Positions 38,246 through 49,186 of a stretch of 64,000 bases of DNA are shown here, one piece after another. Below the pieces are notes generated by a model. That model saw only the letters and a program-made list of their open reading frames with translations. It was not told where the DNA came from and did not search any database. The translations under genes were made by a program, and so were the position numbers. Where the stretch lies: assembly GCA_036852015.1 (NCBI GenBank), contig JAANDG010000419.1:1-64000 (forward strand). Direction: 5' to 3'. Numbering within the stretch: the first letter of the stretch is position 1; every line of letters starts with the position of its first letter. The DNA comes from Pelodera strongyloides. Taxonomy: Eukaryota > Nematoda > Chromadorea > Rhabditida > Rhabditidae.

Positions 38246-39422
38246 CTAAACAGCCATATAGCTGATGGTCCAACACGACGAAAGAAAGCTCCAGCAAATT
38301 TCCTTCTTGGCGCATCTCCACAGCATATCCAAATCCAAGCCAACTTCCAGAACGGGGCTGAAACCACAAAAATTTAATTGATACCTAAATGGGAAGTTTT
38401 CAGGGTAAAACAATAGTTCCAAACCCGAAAGCAAGCATGTAAAGCCTAAAGTTAAAAAGGTATGGCTTACAAACTTGGCAACGGTTGGAGTCCAGCCAAA
38501 TTATATACTCTAGCGCCGTCTAGCGTAAGGGTTCACGGTCTGACGGTCTCGATCTGTCGTCATCTTTACCTAGAACATTTATACCTCTAGCACGATACAA
38601 TATACAATGCAGACGACGAGTTAAATAAGATTAGAAAAAAAGTAGACCACATTTTAAGAGTGTGCCACACTACAGAACAAATAGAGCTCTATGAAAAAGT
38701 CGTGGCCTTCCTTAAAAACTTAACATATAAAAAGGTTACCTGCGAAGCCAAGACTAGGCTTTCATTCCCATAATTTTTGGCGGAGCTGTGGCAAATTAGT
38801 TTTTAAAAGGTCAGTGACAGAGTGCCCGACTACCGACACAGACACGCATACGTCGCCTATTATTGCTTAAAAATACCCTACATTTTCAGTGAAATCCACT
38901 TCCACTATTCTACCGCATAAAATTTCTAAACATTTCCGGCGCGCGTCCTTAAATCTTGCACAGTAATGTCTACCTCTACGGCAGCATCCTATGCAATCAC
39001 TGACAAATGTTTTCGGCTACCTGTGATACGTCTACTCGCTACAGTAAATGACAACACAGACAGTAGCAGTAGCAGGTGTCTAGTCTAGTTCAACTACTAA
39101 CTACAAATAAAACTACCCTTCTTACTCTACGAACTGCATGGTCTTGAGTGCCCGATCAGCGCCAAAGTAAACTGCTTAGAATATAGAATGATTTAAAAAG
39201 AAGCAGAAATTATCAGAAGCTTGGGCGGCTCCAGTCTTACCAATCACCCACAAACATCTGTGCAGAAATCATCGAGGGGGCATGCACAAAAAGATGACCG
39301 CGAAGGAAGAAGTTAGCCGATATGGTAGAAGAACAACGGTCCGAAGCAACAGAAGCTGAATAGCAAAGTTTAATAAAAAGTTTTCCTTTTATCACCTTTT
39401 TATGCAAGACTAACCAAGGCAT
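38246..39422 (-). CDS. Two-exon hypothetical small protein (97 residues)
   Basis: Exon 1 runs from ATG at 39422 to 39241 and ends in ATTG|GTAAGA; exon 2 is 38357-38246, after TTTCAG, and ends TAG. The join makes a Cys codon and gives 97 residues with six or seven Cys. The start MPWLVLHKKVIKGKLFIK is basic and hydrophobic. A CTATTCAG inside exon 1 (at about 39369) is a good alternative acceptor, so a different first exon may be used. The part of exon 1 ending SAQMFVGD resembles the end of exon 40398-40485 in the next gene (a GPILMITRAQMVL segment), hinting at a gene duplication. Exon 2 also has a second open frame. Confidence 0.4.
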
Positions 39423-39571
39423 TTCTTGATCAATCTAAGACCTGTTATTTTATCTTTTGGATGGCATTTTAACTTTACAGAAAATGCAAGCTATAGTTAG
39501 GAGTTGACAGTAAAGTAAAATATTTTTCAATTTTCGTACCAGTCCAGCGGTATCCATGTGTTCTCAATGCT

Positions 39572-41064
39572 TCATTGTTCGATTGCCGTCCAAACAAATC
39601 GATACGCATAGTAGTTAGAAGTCCAAAGGAGAAGTTTACACACTGGGTGCAACAGTGTTAGTGCAACCGTTGTACTATCTGCAAATTGGAGAAATTCGAT
39701 AATTAACAAGTACACCCGTTTTACAACCGTGGATATAGTAAACAAAACATGGTATTGTTGTACTACCGTTAGGATGTGGTTTTCCAAGCAACCTTACTGG
39801 TTGCAAAGTTGAAACTTGATATTTCTAAGCAAAACTGTTAACAAGTAGAAGAGACAAAATCTATAAAACAATGTGAAATCGTCCTTACCAGACTTTCGGT
39901 AGCGATCGACAGGTGGCCAAACTATCAATGCCGCACGTGAATCCCGACAACTGCAAACTCCAGGGACTACCGACAGCTGCGAATTGCCACAGCAGACGAA
40001 AGGAAACCGGCTCCACCAATCGTTTCGACTTTCGACTCGAAGATTCCATCTAAATTCCTATCCCACTATTGGTTAACAACAGTTCTCAAACCAAAATAAG
40101 TGTTACAGGCCCTAGACTCCAAAAGAAAGTGTGAGCGCGCAACGAAAACCGGGAGGGCGAGCGCAAGAGTGCTACAGGATAGTTCCGATTTGGACCTTAA
40201 TCTTTTACTACAATTACTTTCAATGAGGTAGTCAGAGAACATAAAAACTACAAAAGAACTGTGACAGTGCAAACTAATGAGACTGTCTAGTGTCTAGACA
40301 CACAGTAAAGCCCGGCCAGATTCGCAACAGAAATAATCGCAGCCTCAGCTTATCAACGAAAAAAACGGTGAAATAGAAAAAGGGGAGCAAAACTTACCAA
40401 AACCATCTGTGCGCGTGTAATCATCAAAATTGGCCCGTGAAATTGACAGTAGAACCATAAGCTTTCGAAACGAGGAGAAAAAGACCTGAAACGCAAGACT
40501 TATTTGCGACATTGCGACTCTATTATTTTTGCATTCGCTGAGTAAAGATTTCTTGCCCGAATTAACAAATTATTATACATTTCTGGGCACAAACCAATAC
40601 GTAAAATGCGACCATCTACAGTTGCGTTGGTCTGACCATATCCGGTATACCATTGCAAATTATATGCTAGTTGGTGAAACAAACTGACACATCATACCGA
40701 TCATGTCCCGGTTAGGATTTCTATCATCTCCGGGAAATTTAAATTCATATCATATATTATATATATGTGCGTGAAACACAGTGTTATTTACCCAATGTTA
40801 CGCATCGAAATTATACTATGTTATCTTCAAGTTGTGCCATTTTTTGTTCGGCAAACCCGAGCGCTAGTTCAACTAGTATTTGAAGAACTACATAAACACA
40901 ATGAGGTAAACTAATGAAAATCTTACCAAATCACAAGATTCAACAATCCTATTTCGTCCCAACAAAAGGATTCCGAGTCAAGTTGATCTAGGACTTCGCA
41001 AGCAAGACGACGCCATTGGGAGGTGAAGACGCCACAAACCAACAAGATGCACAGACATAAAAAC
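39572..41064 (-). CDS. Four-exon secreted small protein, unknown family
   Basis: Minus-strand exons 40927-41064 (TTTTCAG|..|GTAAGA), 40398-40485 (TTTCAG|..|GTAAGT), 39889-39976 (GCAG|..|GTAAGG) and 39572-39678 (TTTGCAG|..TGA) join in phases 2, 0 and 1 without a stop. The first coding exon begins FLCLCILLVCGVFTSQ, a clear signal peptide. A Met codon can form across the upstream intron if an exon ending at 41271 (..GCAT|GTAGGT) is used, giving about 140 residues. The mature part has Cys in LACEV, FCWDE, FYCQ, VCSCRD and HPVCK, and ends in a Trp/Tyr-rich tail (WTSNYYAYRFVWTAIEQ). I know no family with this pattern. Phase agreement over three introns is the main support. Confidence 0.5.
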
Positions 41065-41935
41065 CTGAAAATAAAGCAGTAATTCGGAATGAATCACTAC
41101 CTCATGTTTTGTCATGCGCCCCTGCACGACATGCTAAGTTATTGCTTGGCAAGCTGTCACAAAGTAGACTAGACAGTGTGCATAATTAGGCCCTAACGCC
41201 CTAAACTATATGGCAATACATAAAAATCCTAGTGTACGTATTCTATAATAGAACAAAAATTTCAACCTACATGCATAAACAGAAAAGAGGACTCGTCGAT
41301 CCGCCTTGCTTGACAAACTCCAATCGAACCCACGATGGAATCCACACAATTCTTCGCCTCCATATGAAACCGAATGTTAAAGCCTGGAATTTACATATAA
41401 TTCTTAATTTGCAGACATAAACAAAAATATAGAAAACTAATGAAAGAACTTGAGCAAAGTCATGTTTTAAAGGGAATATGTATGCCCTTTTTGAAGTTAA
41501 GCTGTATTAATAGAATGTGTATTCCTACAACAACAAAAATTGTTAAAAGTTTCCCATTTAAAAGAAAATGATTTTCAAAGTTCATCTTTTCCATAGTAAA
41601 CGCGTTATTTGACCCCCTGGCTTACACGGCAGTGCTGATGGAGCAAAAAATTTAGCATATGTGCGCATGCATCGGCATATAGCATGGAACAGCGACATAT
41701 TTTCATGCAAATCAGAAATTCGAATTTGCATATTCAGCCGCCTACTTAAATTCATGTCTGGTAATGGAAACTCCAGATTCGCATTTGTTTTACGCAGTTT
41801 GAGTGCCTACATATTCCCTTTAAAAGAGACAGGTTTCCAAATTTCTGCAAAAATTCCCTACGCAAAAGGTTCCGCATCGTTGAATGTGTAGTGTCACACT
41901 GGGGTATGAAAACGTAACACAATGGGCATGCATGG

Positions 41936-42182
41936 AATTATTTCGGTTTTTACTTGTCTGATCGATTTTTGATTCAAATGCACCATTCGAATCAGAATTC
42001 CATGCTGCTTCGAGTTACAAAGAAATAAAATGTCGGAAACATACAGAAAAAAAGTTAGGTGGATTTGAAGACTGCATTTTTTCTAGGTTTACAAGAAAAT
42101 ATGAGCCGAATTAGAGTCAAATTCAAATTAGCATAAGGGCATAGAATCAAACAAATTGAGTGACAAGTAAAAACCGAAGTTT
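41936..42182. repeat. Imperfect inverted repeat (~245 bp)
   Basis: TTTCGGTTTTTACTTGTC near 41942 is the reverse complement of GACAAGTAAAAACCGAA near 42162. Complementarity extends inward through TTTTGATTC/GAATCAAA and CATTCGAATCAGA-like words. It is probably a decayed foldback element. Confidence 0.6.
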
Positions 42183-43340
42183 ACCCGGAAACATATCAAA
42201 TATGGGGAACAGTTTTCTCAAGTAAACTCACAAAAAAAACCCGCGGCGAAATTTTGAAACGTACTCAGAAATGCACGTTGCATGCAATATTGGCAAGACC
42301 GGCGTACCGTAGTTTCCGTCTTTTAGAAAACAATGCAGGTGAATATAAGTACATCCTAGTAGTTGTGGAGTGAGGACAGATGCTGTCCTCAAAATTTACC
42401 ACCGATCGCGAAACATCTTTTTTTTATATAGAATCTTTTGGAGAGCGACACACCCATACCATAGGCTAGCAAATGCTAGCTTACATTTCTAGCAAATGAA
42501 TGAAGTTTGCAAGCAAAGTGTTTTCTTAATATCTTCAAACTTCAAAATGTATGCTAATTACCTGAACTATTGGATAATCAACACGTATCCATCAACACGC
42601 GGAGAATACAAATATATACAAAATCCATCGATGACAAATCCCGAAACAATAAACGAATGCCTGAAAATAACTCATTATTAGCTTATCTTTTAGAAGACTC
42701 TACCAACCGACGCGGCGCGGCCCCACCGAACAAAATTGTCGGTAAGGTAAACTGGTTATTCAGTCATTAGACTCTCACTTTATACCCTACCTATACATAA
42801 ATGCATTGTCGGCAAGACCGTGATCAATTAGAAAAGGAAAACCGGAACCATAAACAAAGGGCTGAAAATAACTTATGTTTTGGATGATTTTTAGGAATCT
42901 ACTATCAACAATACCAAAGTGGTCTTACTTAATAAAATTGTCTATTCAAAAGGGTGTGCAGTAGCTAGTTACAACTTAAGGCACTTTCCTCATAAAAAAT
43001 CCGAAACGAAAAATAACCGGAAGTAACCACAAATCCCAAATATACATAGCATAACGACGGCCATGAAAATAACTACCAATGTAGATGACCTGAAGAAAAT
43101 CAACTTGGTTAACTTTCAAACAGAAACATTACTACTACAGTACTTAGAAACGATATTTTACCACAACGTTTTGCGGTTTCTCTGAAATTCCAACAATACG
43201 TATAAGTTGGTCCAAATGGTAGATAAAACTATGCGTTTTTACACACATTTCGTCTTTGTATTGATGTTCAGTGATAGTAAGGCGAACGTGTTACTTGATT
43301 TCACATTATACCACTTTTTCACTCAATACCACTTTTATCT
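42183..43340. other. Intergenic, no supported gene
   Basis: AT-rich sequence with short open frames only. I see no paired splice sites that build a protein. Confidence 0.4.
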
Positions 43341-43345
43341 CTGAA

Positions 43346-43395
43346 GCTATGGCCGTCGTACTGACGAGACCCCACCATGGTAAAAGTCCTCGTAT
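43346..43395 (+). repeat. Dispersed repeat shared with 63000-63050
   Basis: GCCGTCGTACTGACGAGACC followed by CCACCATGGTAAAA and TCCTCGT is found again, inverted and almost identical, at about 63003-63046. Confidence 0.75.
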
Positions 43396-43928
43396 ACGAC
43401 AGGGGTCGAAACGGGGTCCCATATTAATATATGAGCCACATTTTTCTCTTGATTTTCAGTACATGTTCAATTATGTATAGTTCTTTTCTTCATTACTTAA
43501 CCAAACATCTTTGTTAGCCTAATTCGTTTATGATGGAATTATATCTGTAAGTAAGGTCAACAAACCGGAGTATTTATACAATGACCGGCTTAGAGCCGGG
43601 ATCTCTTCTTTGGGCGTCCGTCCTCCTCATCCTTTGATGAGCGGTGTAGCCCGCGAGTTCTCGTGTACTGTAGACCGAACGCTACAGTATGCCAGCAAGA
43701 CGCACGGTGTCGCATATAGGTATGGTAGGCAATTTCGCATTTTATATGGAAAAAGTGTCCATTGCGCTAGCCTAATACATTTCACCCACGCACCCAAAAA
43801 TTAAATCTCCCGTGTAATAACCATTCCGAGATTTGTAGTTTGGATTTATTCGTAGTGTTTATTTCAAATCTAGGCCGCTAGTGCAAGTCCATACGTCAAA
43901 TACCTAATGGAAACACACCAGCATGTGG

Positions 43929-44000
43929 AACCCATAGTCGAGTGGTAGCGCTCTAGTTTTTTGTGCGAGAGATCCCGGGTTCAACCCCACAGCCGGCAAA
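43929..44000 (+). tRNA. tRNA-like sequence, probably a pseudogene or SINE head
   Basis: It has an A-box-like TAGTCGAGTGGTAGCG and a B-box GGTTCAACCCC, spaced as in a tRNA. The anticodon region (TTTTTTGTGCGAG) does not give a proper stem, so a working tRNA is unlikely. It may head a SINE that runs towards the hairpin at 44155. Confidence 0.35.
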
Positions 44001-44154
44001 CAATTTTGCGTGAAATATTACTTCCGAAAACGAGAAAGGAGCTGTCAGTCCGCTTTAACAAAATCTTGTTGCAGCTGCGGGACGGCGGTATACGGTATAC
44101 CCACAGTTTAATTACGGGGCGGCCAGCAAAAAAAAGGATCCATGTATTACCTAA

Positions 44155-44194
44155 CCAGCCGTTAGAAGAGCCCTACGGGCTCTTCTCCGACTGG
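44155..44194 (-). mobile_element. Palindromic Helitron-like 3' end, family B (intact)
   Basis: CCAGCCGTTAGAAGAGCCC and GGGCTCTTCTCCGACTGG form two ~19-bp complementary arms with a TAC loop. On the minus strand the hairpin is followed by TAACGGCTGG|T. It is the best preserved of three copies (392, 13500, 44155). Confidence 0.5.
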
Positions 44195-44384
44195 AGGAAT
44201 CGGCCTTCGGCCGATTGTTACACACTGTTCAAAAAAAAGGAATTTCTACAAAGATAAAAAGACGTTTATTTACGTTTATGTGGAAACGTATAATTTGGTT
44301 CTGGACTTCAGCGTTTTTGCAAATCATGCAAATTTGCTGTTGCACGTCTCTTCTATCTCCTATACTACGTTCTCGGACGCGCAG

Positions 44385-44492
44385 ACGCGCGCGTAGCTAG
44401 CCGCGCAAATTGGAGTGCACGCGTAGCTAGCCGCGCTTTTGTGAACGCGCGCGTACTTTGGCGCGTTCCGCGCAGTTTGCAAAGTACGCGGA
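44385..44492. repeat. GC-rich repeat with hairpin
   Basis: GCGCGTAGCTAGCCGCGC-type words occur twice (44389 and 44419). GCGTACTTTG at 44451 pairs with CAAAGTACGC at 44480. It is a sharp CG-rich island in AT-rich surroundings. Confidence 0.7.
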
Positions 44493-45509
44493 TAGGTGCG
44501 CGGTAAATTTGGGTTTTTATTTCCTGCGTGGAGTACCGTAGCCAGCAACTGTACTTGCCGCAAAACTGCAGGAAAAAGTGCAAAAGCGCCCAAACGGCGC
44601 ACAAAAAAAGTTCCGAAACTAAATTTTTTCAAGTATAAGATGTTTATCCTTGTTGTTATTCTTTTTTCTTATGTTTGACTTTGTTGTTAGCGCATCGTTA
44701 AGCTTATAGTCAGTTGTTCCAGCTTATAACGTGAAGTTTGCCTACAAATATTGCCCGATTGCGCTTATATCCACTTTTTGTGTTGTTATGTATTGTACAT
44801 AAAACTTAAGAAGATTGCAGTTCATGATGAATGGCTGGGTCGTCGATCGGGACTTCGAAGGCACCAGGTACAGTGTTCAAGGTATGTTGTATAGTTTCTG
44901 CGCGTTTCGCGTGTGGGCTTGCATTATGTAATTATTTGAAAGAAAGAAAATGCTGTTTTGGCATAAGAAGCTCAAAAAATTTAGTAAGTAGTTTTAGTAA
45001 GCAAGTGCCGGTTGTGTCTAATTTGGATATGAGGCGCCATAAGCTCTTTCGTATAAATAAGTGCTTATTTTTATGGCTGCATCCACAAATGTTCTAGGCT
45101 TTAATGGACATCACATGTGCTCCGTGCTCCCATTCTTTAAGCGATTTAACAACTACGTGGCGTTTTCCAGGTAGTTTTCTTTGATTTTCCCGTTTTACTT
45201 ATGGATGTTTCCTACAATTTGCATTATTTGCAATCAATTATTCCGTGTGTGTTTAGATGATGTTTTTGAAACGGTGTTTATGTGTTTCCCCATCATTATG
45301 TAATTTTCTTTATTAGCTTCAGAGGCCATTTTCAATACTCCATTCCCTGAGAGGGGAAATAATGGCGTTTGCCTTGACATTCTCAATTCTCACTCTCGAA
45401 TTCGATTGCTATTTTGTATGTTGACAGTGAGAAGTCAAAGCCTCGTAGCAATTCATAGGTGAATATAGCTGTAACTTTTTGAACCCTAAAATTTTTAATT
45501 GAATTGTAG

Positions 45510-46141
45510 TGCTCCCGCTGCACCCGAACCAGGGCCAAAATGCGCTAAAGTTTGTCCACAAGAATTGGTTTCCCGGATTCGGATAACTGGTATAACCTGC
45601 TACCTGATGTATTCTGTGCTATGATTAGGTGTGTCCTGCCGTATGTTGATGTTATTTTTAGTTATTTTAGTCTACATTTGTAAATTACTTTGGCGTATGA
45701 CTTAAGCCGAGTCGAAGACCTAGACCTGCAGAGTTTATTCTGCTAAAAGTCATTATATTACATTACGTTGAACGATAATATATTCAATTTAGATCACATA
45801 CAAACCAAGCTGTTGGCGACGGTCGACGAGCACAGTCTGCATTCCACAGGTTGGTAATAAGGGCTTATTCTTCTTTTTATTATAGCATTCATATGTAGTA
45901 TGCAGTATAGTATGTAGTATGTAGTATGCAGCATGTAATAATATGTAGTATACAGCTTGTATTAATGCAATAGGTTATGTAGTAAGTGTCCAGCTTATGT
46001 AATGACTGTGTGTCACTCTACATACTCTAATGTGTGTCAATAAGAAACCAGTTAAGTTGCGTTAAGTAGTTTTTCTTATTATTTTCAGATTTACTTCCTT
46101 GCGAAATGTTTGACTGTTGTGGATGTGTTAAATTCGAATAA
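45510..46141 (+). CDS. Three-exon chain, small Cys-rich protein (3' part)
   Basis: Plus-strand exons 45510-45589 (TTGTAG|..ACTG|GTATAA), 45793-45849 (TTTAG|..ACAG|GTTGGT) and 46089-46141 (TTTTCAG|..TAA) are all joined in phase 1. They read APAAPEP..KCAKVCPQEL, then an Asp-rich helix-like segment, then PCEMFDCCGCVKFE and stop: 60 residues with six Cys. A possible upstream exon is 44821-44881 (TTGCAG|..|GTATGT), which joins in phase through a split Ser codon. A short hydrophobic frame at 44643-44678 (MFILVVILFSYV) could be a signal exon but lacks a good donor. No family recognised. A longer alternative frame of the last exon is Arg-rich and less convincing. Confidence 0.38.
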
Positions 46142-46351
46142 CCGTTGGAATTTGGAATCCCGGGTGTTGAATGCTCGTGAGATGCGGTTGGAGTCCATAA
46201 GACGAGTAAGAATAGAGGCTGCTCAACAGCCTGAGCGTCTGGTGCTTAAAACTTTCCCTGTTTCGTTTACAGTTTATACGTTTAAGTTTATACGTTTAAT
46301 CTTTTCGTTTTATACCTCTGATCTGTGTTGTATAAGTAGAAGGAATATTTA

Positions 46352-46373
46352 CCCCCCCCCCCCCCCCCCCCCC
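46352..46373 (+). repeat. Poly-C run
   Basis: About 22 consecutive C residues; such a run is slippage-prone and its exact length is doubtful in an assembly. Confidence 0.9.
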
Positions 46374-46561
46374 ACCACCACTGGCACTCGTAATGATTGG
46401 AAATGTATGTCTTTCTTTCATTGGTCATGATTTGTATATGTAATTATATATTAGGTGCCTTGTTTTTGTTTATATCGCACTTGTTACCATGTTCGAACCT
46501 TCCTCGTAATATCTACATGTTATTATTTTGTATGATGGTCAGCGTATATGTCTTGGCTACA

Positions 46562-46900
46562 GTCCATATATTAGTTAGTTGTTATTTATATATATCGTAA
46601 CTCTTTTATATTTTTTCACATTAATGAAATGCTCATTATTTAGTATATAAGTTTGTTTAGTACCATATTTCTCTTTTTCTTTGTTATTATATTGTGTGAT
46701 ATGATTTTATCTACGCAAATAAATCAATTTGTCCATATATTAGTTAGTTGTTATTTATATATATCGTAACTCTTTTATATTTTTTCACATTAATGAAATG
46801 CTCATTATTTAGTATATAAGTTTGTTTAGTACCATATTTCTCTTTTTCTTTGTTATTATATTGTGTGATATGATTTTATCTACGCAAATAAATCAATTTG
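46562..46900 (+). repeat. Exact-looking 169-bp tandem duplication
   Basis: GTCCATATATTAGTTAGTTG starts at 46562 and again at 46731. Both copies continue identically to CTACGCAAATAAATCAATTTG. The identity implies a very recent event or an assembly duplication. Each copy contains AATAAA, a possible polyadenylation signal for the plus-strand transcript upstream. Confidence 0.9.
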
Positions 46901-47002
46901 TTCCCTTTTTGAGCTTTTTATTTGGCTTTTGTATAGTTTTTATGGGCCGCTAAACTGCGAAAAAGTGCGAGGGGCAGGCATTGTGCATGCACGTGGTCCG
47001 TT

Positions 47003-47082
47003 TGCGCGCAGTGCAGCAACATTTTTGCGCGGACGCGCTCCTGCAATTCGGCGTCCGCGCAAATGCATTGCTGCGCTGCGCG
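47003..47082. repeat. GC-rich hairpin, ~32-bp arms
   Basis: The left arm (TGCGCGCAGTGCAGCAA, ATTTTTGCGCGGACGC) is complementary to the right arm (GCGTCCGCGCAAATGC, ATTGCTGCGCTGCGCG) with few mismatches. Confidence 0.75.
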
Positions 47083-47114
47083 TCCGAGGTTCAGAGTAAG
47101 ATCCTCGCCCCATA

Positions 47115-47303
47115 ATCTAGCATAGCTCAACAGGTAGAGCGTTGGACTGTGAAATGTGTACCTGCTGTGGGTTCGAAGCCCGCCAGCGGCAAAGATTTTG
47201 TATGTTCTCTTTCGATTGGGAATAGAAAATTTTCTTTATGAAAGGATTTCGTTATGTTCACACAAACAAAAAAGTAAACTCTTCTCCTTTATATAATAAG
47301 ATT
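47115..47303 (+). mobile_element. tRNA-headed SINE-like element joined to a family A fragment
   Basis: Positions 47115-47190 have an A-box (TAGCTCAACAGGTAGAGCG) and B-box (GGTTCGAAGCC); the would-be anticodon loop reads CTGTGAA (GTG). The tail TTTTGTATGTTCTCTTTCGAT resembles that after the 13597 copy. From about 47220 to 47303 the sequence is the reverse complement of the 5' part of the Helitron-like element at 34786 (CTTCTCCTTTATATAATAAG). Confidence 0.5.
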
Positions 47304-47630
47304 ACCATCTACTTGTATAGCAATTTGGTCTGCTTCCCAGCCAGACAATTCGAACCCCGGTCGTTCTACTGAACGGCCCAGTCTTTACCTCTGAAATATG
47401 AGAATACATTTGCAGCAATCTGATGTACCCAAACAATCGCAGTCCAGAAGCAGACAACGTCTTACAAACCGGGGAGTACGCATCTACTACGATGCTGATC
47501 ATAGAACACTCAATCGCGGTGTCCCGTAGAGTGAAGTCGACGGTAGAAGATGGATATTTAGATAATACACAGCGCAAGGTCCTTCCTAAGGTTTTTTTTG
47601 CCAGTTCCTCGTGGTACAAATATATGGTGC

Positions 47631-47800
47631 TTCAAGCGAAATAACGGCCGGTTTTTTAAACATATTTCAATTAAAGGCTTTCCCAGGCATTGTATGCAAA
47701 TTCATTATTACAATTCGTACCCAATTCGACCCCACTTAGCGTAACTAGATAGGAATGCAGTTATTTGGAATTTCAAAGACCGGGTGTTATTTCGCTTGAA
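47631..47800. mobile_element. TTAA MITE, GCGAAATACC family (copy 3, diverged)
   Basis: AGCGAAATAACGGCCGG and CCGGGTGTTATTTCGCT are the inverted ends. The flanking TTCA and TGAA look like mutated TTAA duplications. Confidence 0.75.
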
Positions 47801-48111
47801 AACCTGATAATAGTATGTAAGAATGAGAGTGTGGCAAACGTATCGTCACGCAGAATGTGGTAACATGTGATGCATGTTCGTTTTCTCATATTTTTTTATA
47901 TATAACGGCGCATAAGTGAGTGTTGTAAAGAACCAAAATTTCAATATGAATATGACCTGGAAAGTTTTATGCCTCTCTCAACAGCTCGAAACGTTGGCCT
48001 GTGCGCCTCTAGCATCTGGCTCATACGCGGCCCACAAAAATGGGTGTGCCTATGCATAGCGGCGCATCCCAAGCGCAGTGTGGGGCGCGCTCCGACGAAG
48101 TTTCTTCACTA

Positions 48112-48228
48112 CCTCTACCACCTTCTCTCTCTCCATCTCGCTCCCTCCCTCTTCTTTCCTCTTCCTCTCCCTCTCCCTCTCTCCCTCTCTCTCCCCCTCT
48201 TCTCCCTCCCTCCCTCCCTGTCACTAAG
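48112..48228 (+). repeat. CT-rich low-complexity tract
   Basis: CTCTCCCTC-type repeats. The Ser/Pro-rich (plus) and Arg/Glu/Gly-rich (minus) ORFs over it are compositional. Confidence 0.9.
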
Positions 48229-48352
48229 TAGCCTGCGGCAATAAGCAGACGTGTTTCCCATGAAATGAGTACTATTGATCTGCTGACCTCGCTCCCAAAA
48301 CTAAGACTCCGCCCACTGCGACCCATCATGTCATCGATCCCTTTAGTCCATG

Positions 48353-48626
48353 AGGGCGCGTTCGGGATTGATTTTCCGAAAGGAAACTCGGCCAAATCCT
48401 CGTTCGGGATGGACTTTTTGGAAACGTTCCAATGCTTGGAGAAAATCAAAAATACAGTATGAATTAGCATGGAAAATTTGAAAAATATGCGCGGGAAACG
48501 TTTTTCGCAAGCTAATTCATACTGTATTTTTTGTTTTCTCCAAGCATTGGAACGTTTCCAAAAAGTCCATCCCGAACGAGGATTTGGCCGAGTTTCCTTT
48601 CGGAAAATCAATCACGAACGCACCCT
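48353..48626. mobile_element. Near-perfect foldback element, 116-bp arms
   Basis: Positions 48353-48468 and 48511-48626 are reverse complements with only a few mismatches, separated by 42 bp. Shared words include GATTGATTTTCCGAAAGGAA, CTTTTTGGAAACGTTCC and ATACAGTATGAATTAGC. Such a fresh inverted repeat would form a strong RNA hairpin if transcribed. No transposase is encoded. Confidence 0.92.
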
Positions 48627-48951
48627 GATAGTCTCCTACCCCATACCATCCCCATGATATCCTCATACCCCATTCGCCCATATACCCATACCCCATGCCC
48701 CTTGTTACCCCACATACAGTACCCCAAGGTACTCCTTGTATGCTTTGTCTTTCTGACAAAGTTCGGCTTCCTACTAGTTTCATATGAAATGCTTTCTGCT
48801 GTTTTCTGCACATTGTTCTACCTCCTAACAGTAAGTAATGATTCTTGGTAATGACTACTCTTTTTGTGCAGAACTAGGCTTCTGCACCATTGAATTACCT
48901 GGGTTTATACTAGTTTTACTATTAAATAGTACATTTTATTCACTATTATCT

Positions 48952-49186
48952 TCTTATTATATAAAAGAGTAACTGTAGCCTAATTTGCATACCGATGTGC
49001 GTTACGAAATGCAAATTTTGTGTTCGGGTATAAAAAGAGTTTCGCAGCTCAATATCTATGCATATGCAATTGTTTCCTATTATGTGAATTTCTTATGATA
49101 CGTTTGAAACTTTGTATATAAGTATGCCCATGCTAAACCAAGCATATTTCCACGCAAGTCGCCTCAGGCGGCGTGAGCCGACTGGT
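48952..49186 (+). mobile_element. Helitron-like element, family A (235 bp)
   Basis: It begins TCTTATTATATAAAAGAG and ends with hairpin GTCGCCTCAGGCGGCG, GAGCCGACTGG|T. The right half matches the inverted copy at 232-366. A TATA-like GGTATAAAAAG is near its middle, as in the 34786 copy. Confidence 0.55.

Noticed and set aside
44155..44194. Rho-independent terminator
   Set aside because: The context is eukaryotic, there is no U-tract, and the same palindrome is shared by mobile-element ends elsewhere in the window.
46110..46430. 106-residue Arg-rich plus-strand ORF
   Set aside because: It overlaps the terminal exon read in another frame, and its end runs through the poly-C tract and T-rich sequence.
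48021..48611. 196-residue minus-strand ORF
   Set aside because: It crosses the CT-rich tract (Arg/Glu/Gly run) and the foldback element. It has no splice or domain support.
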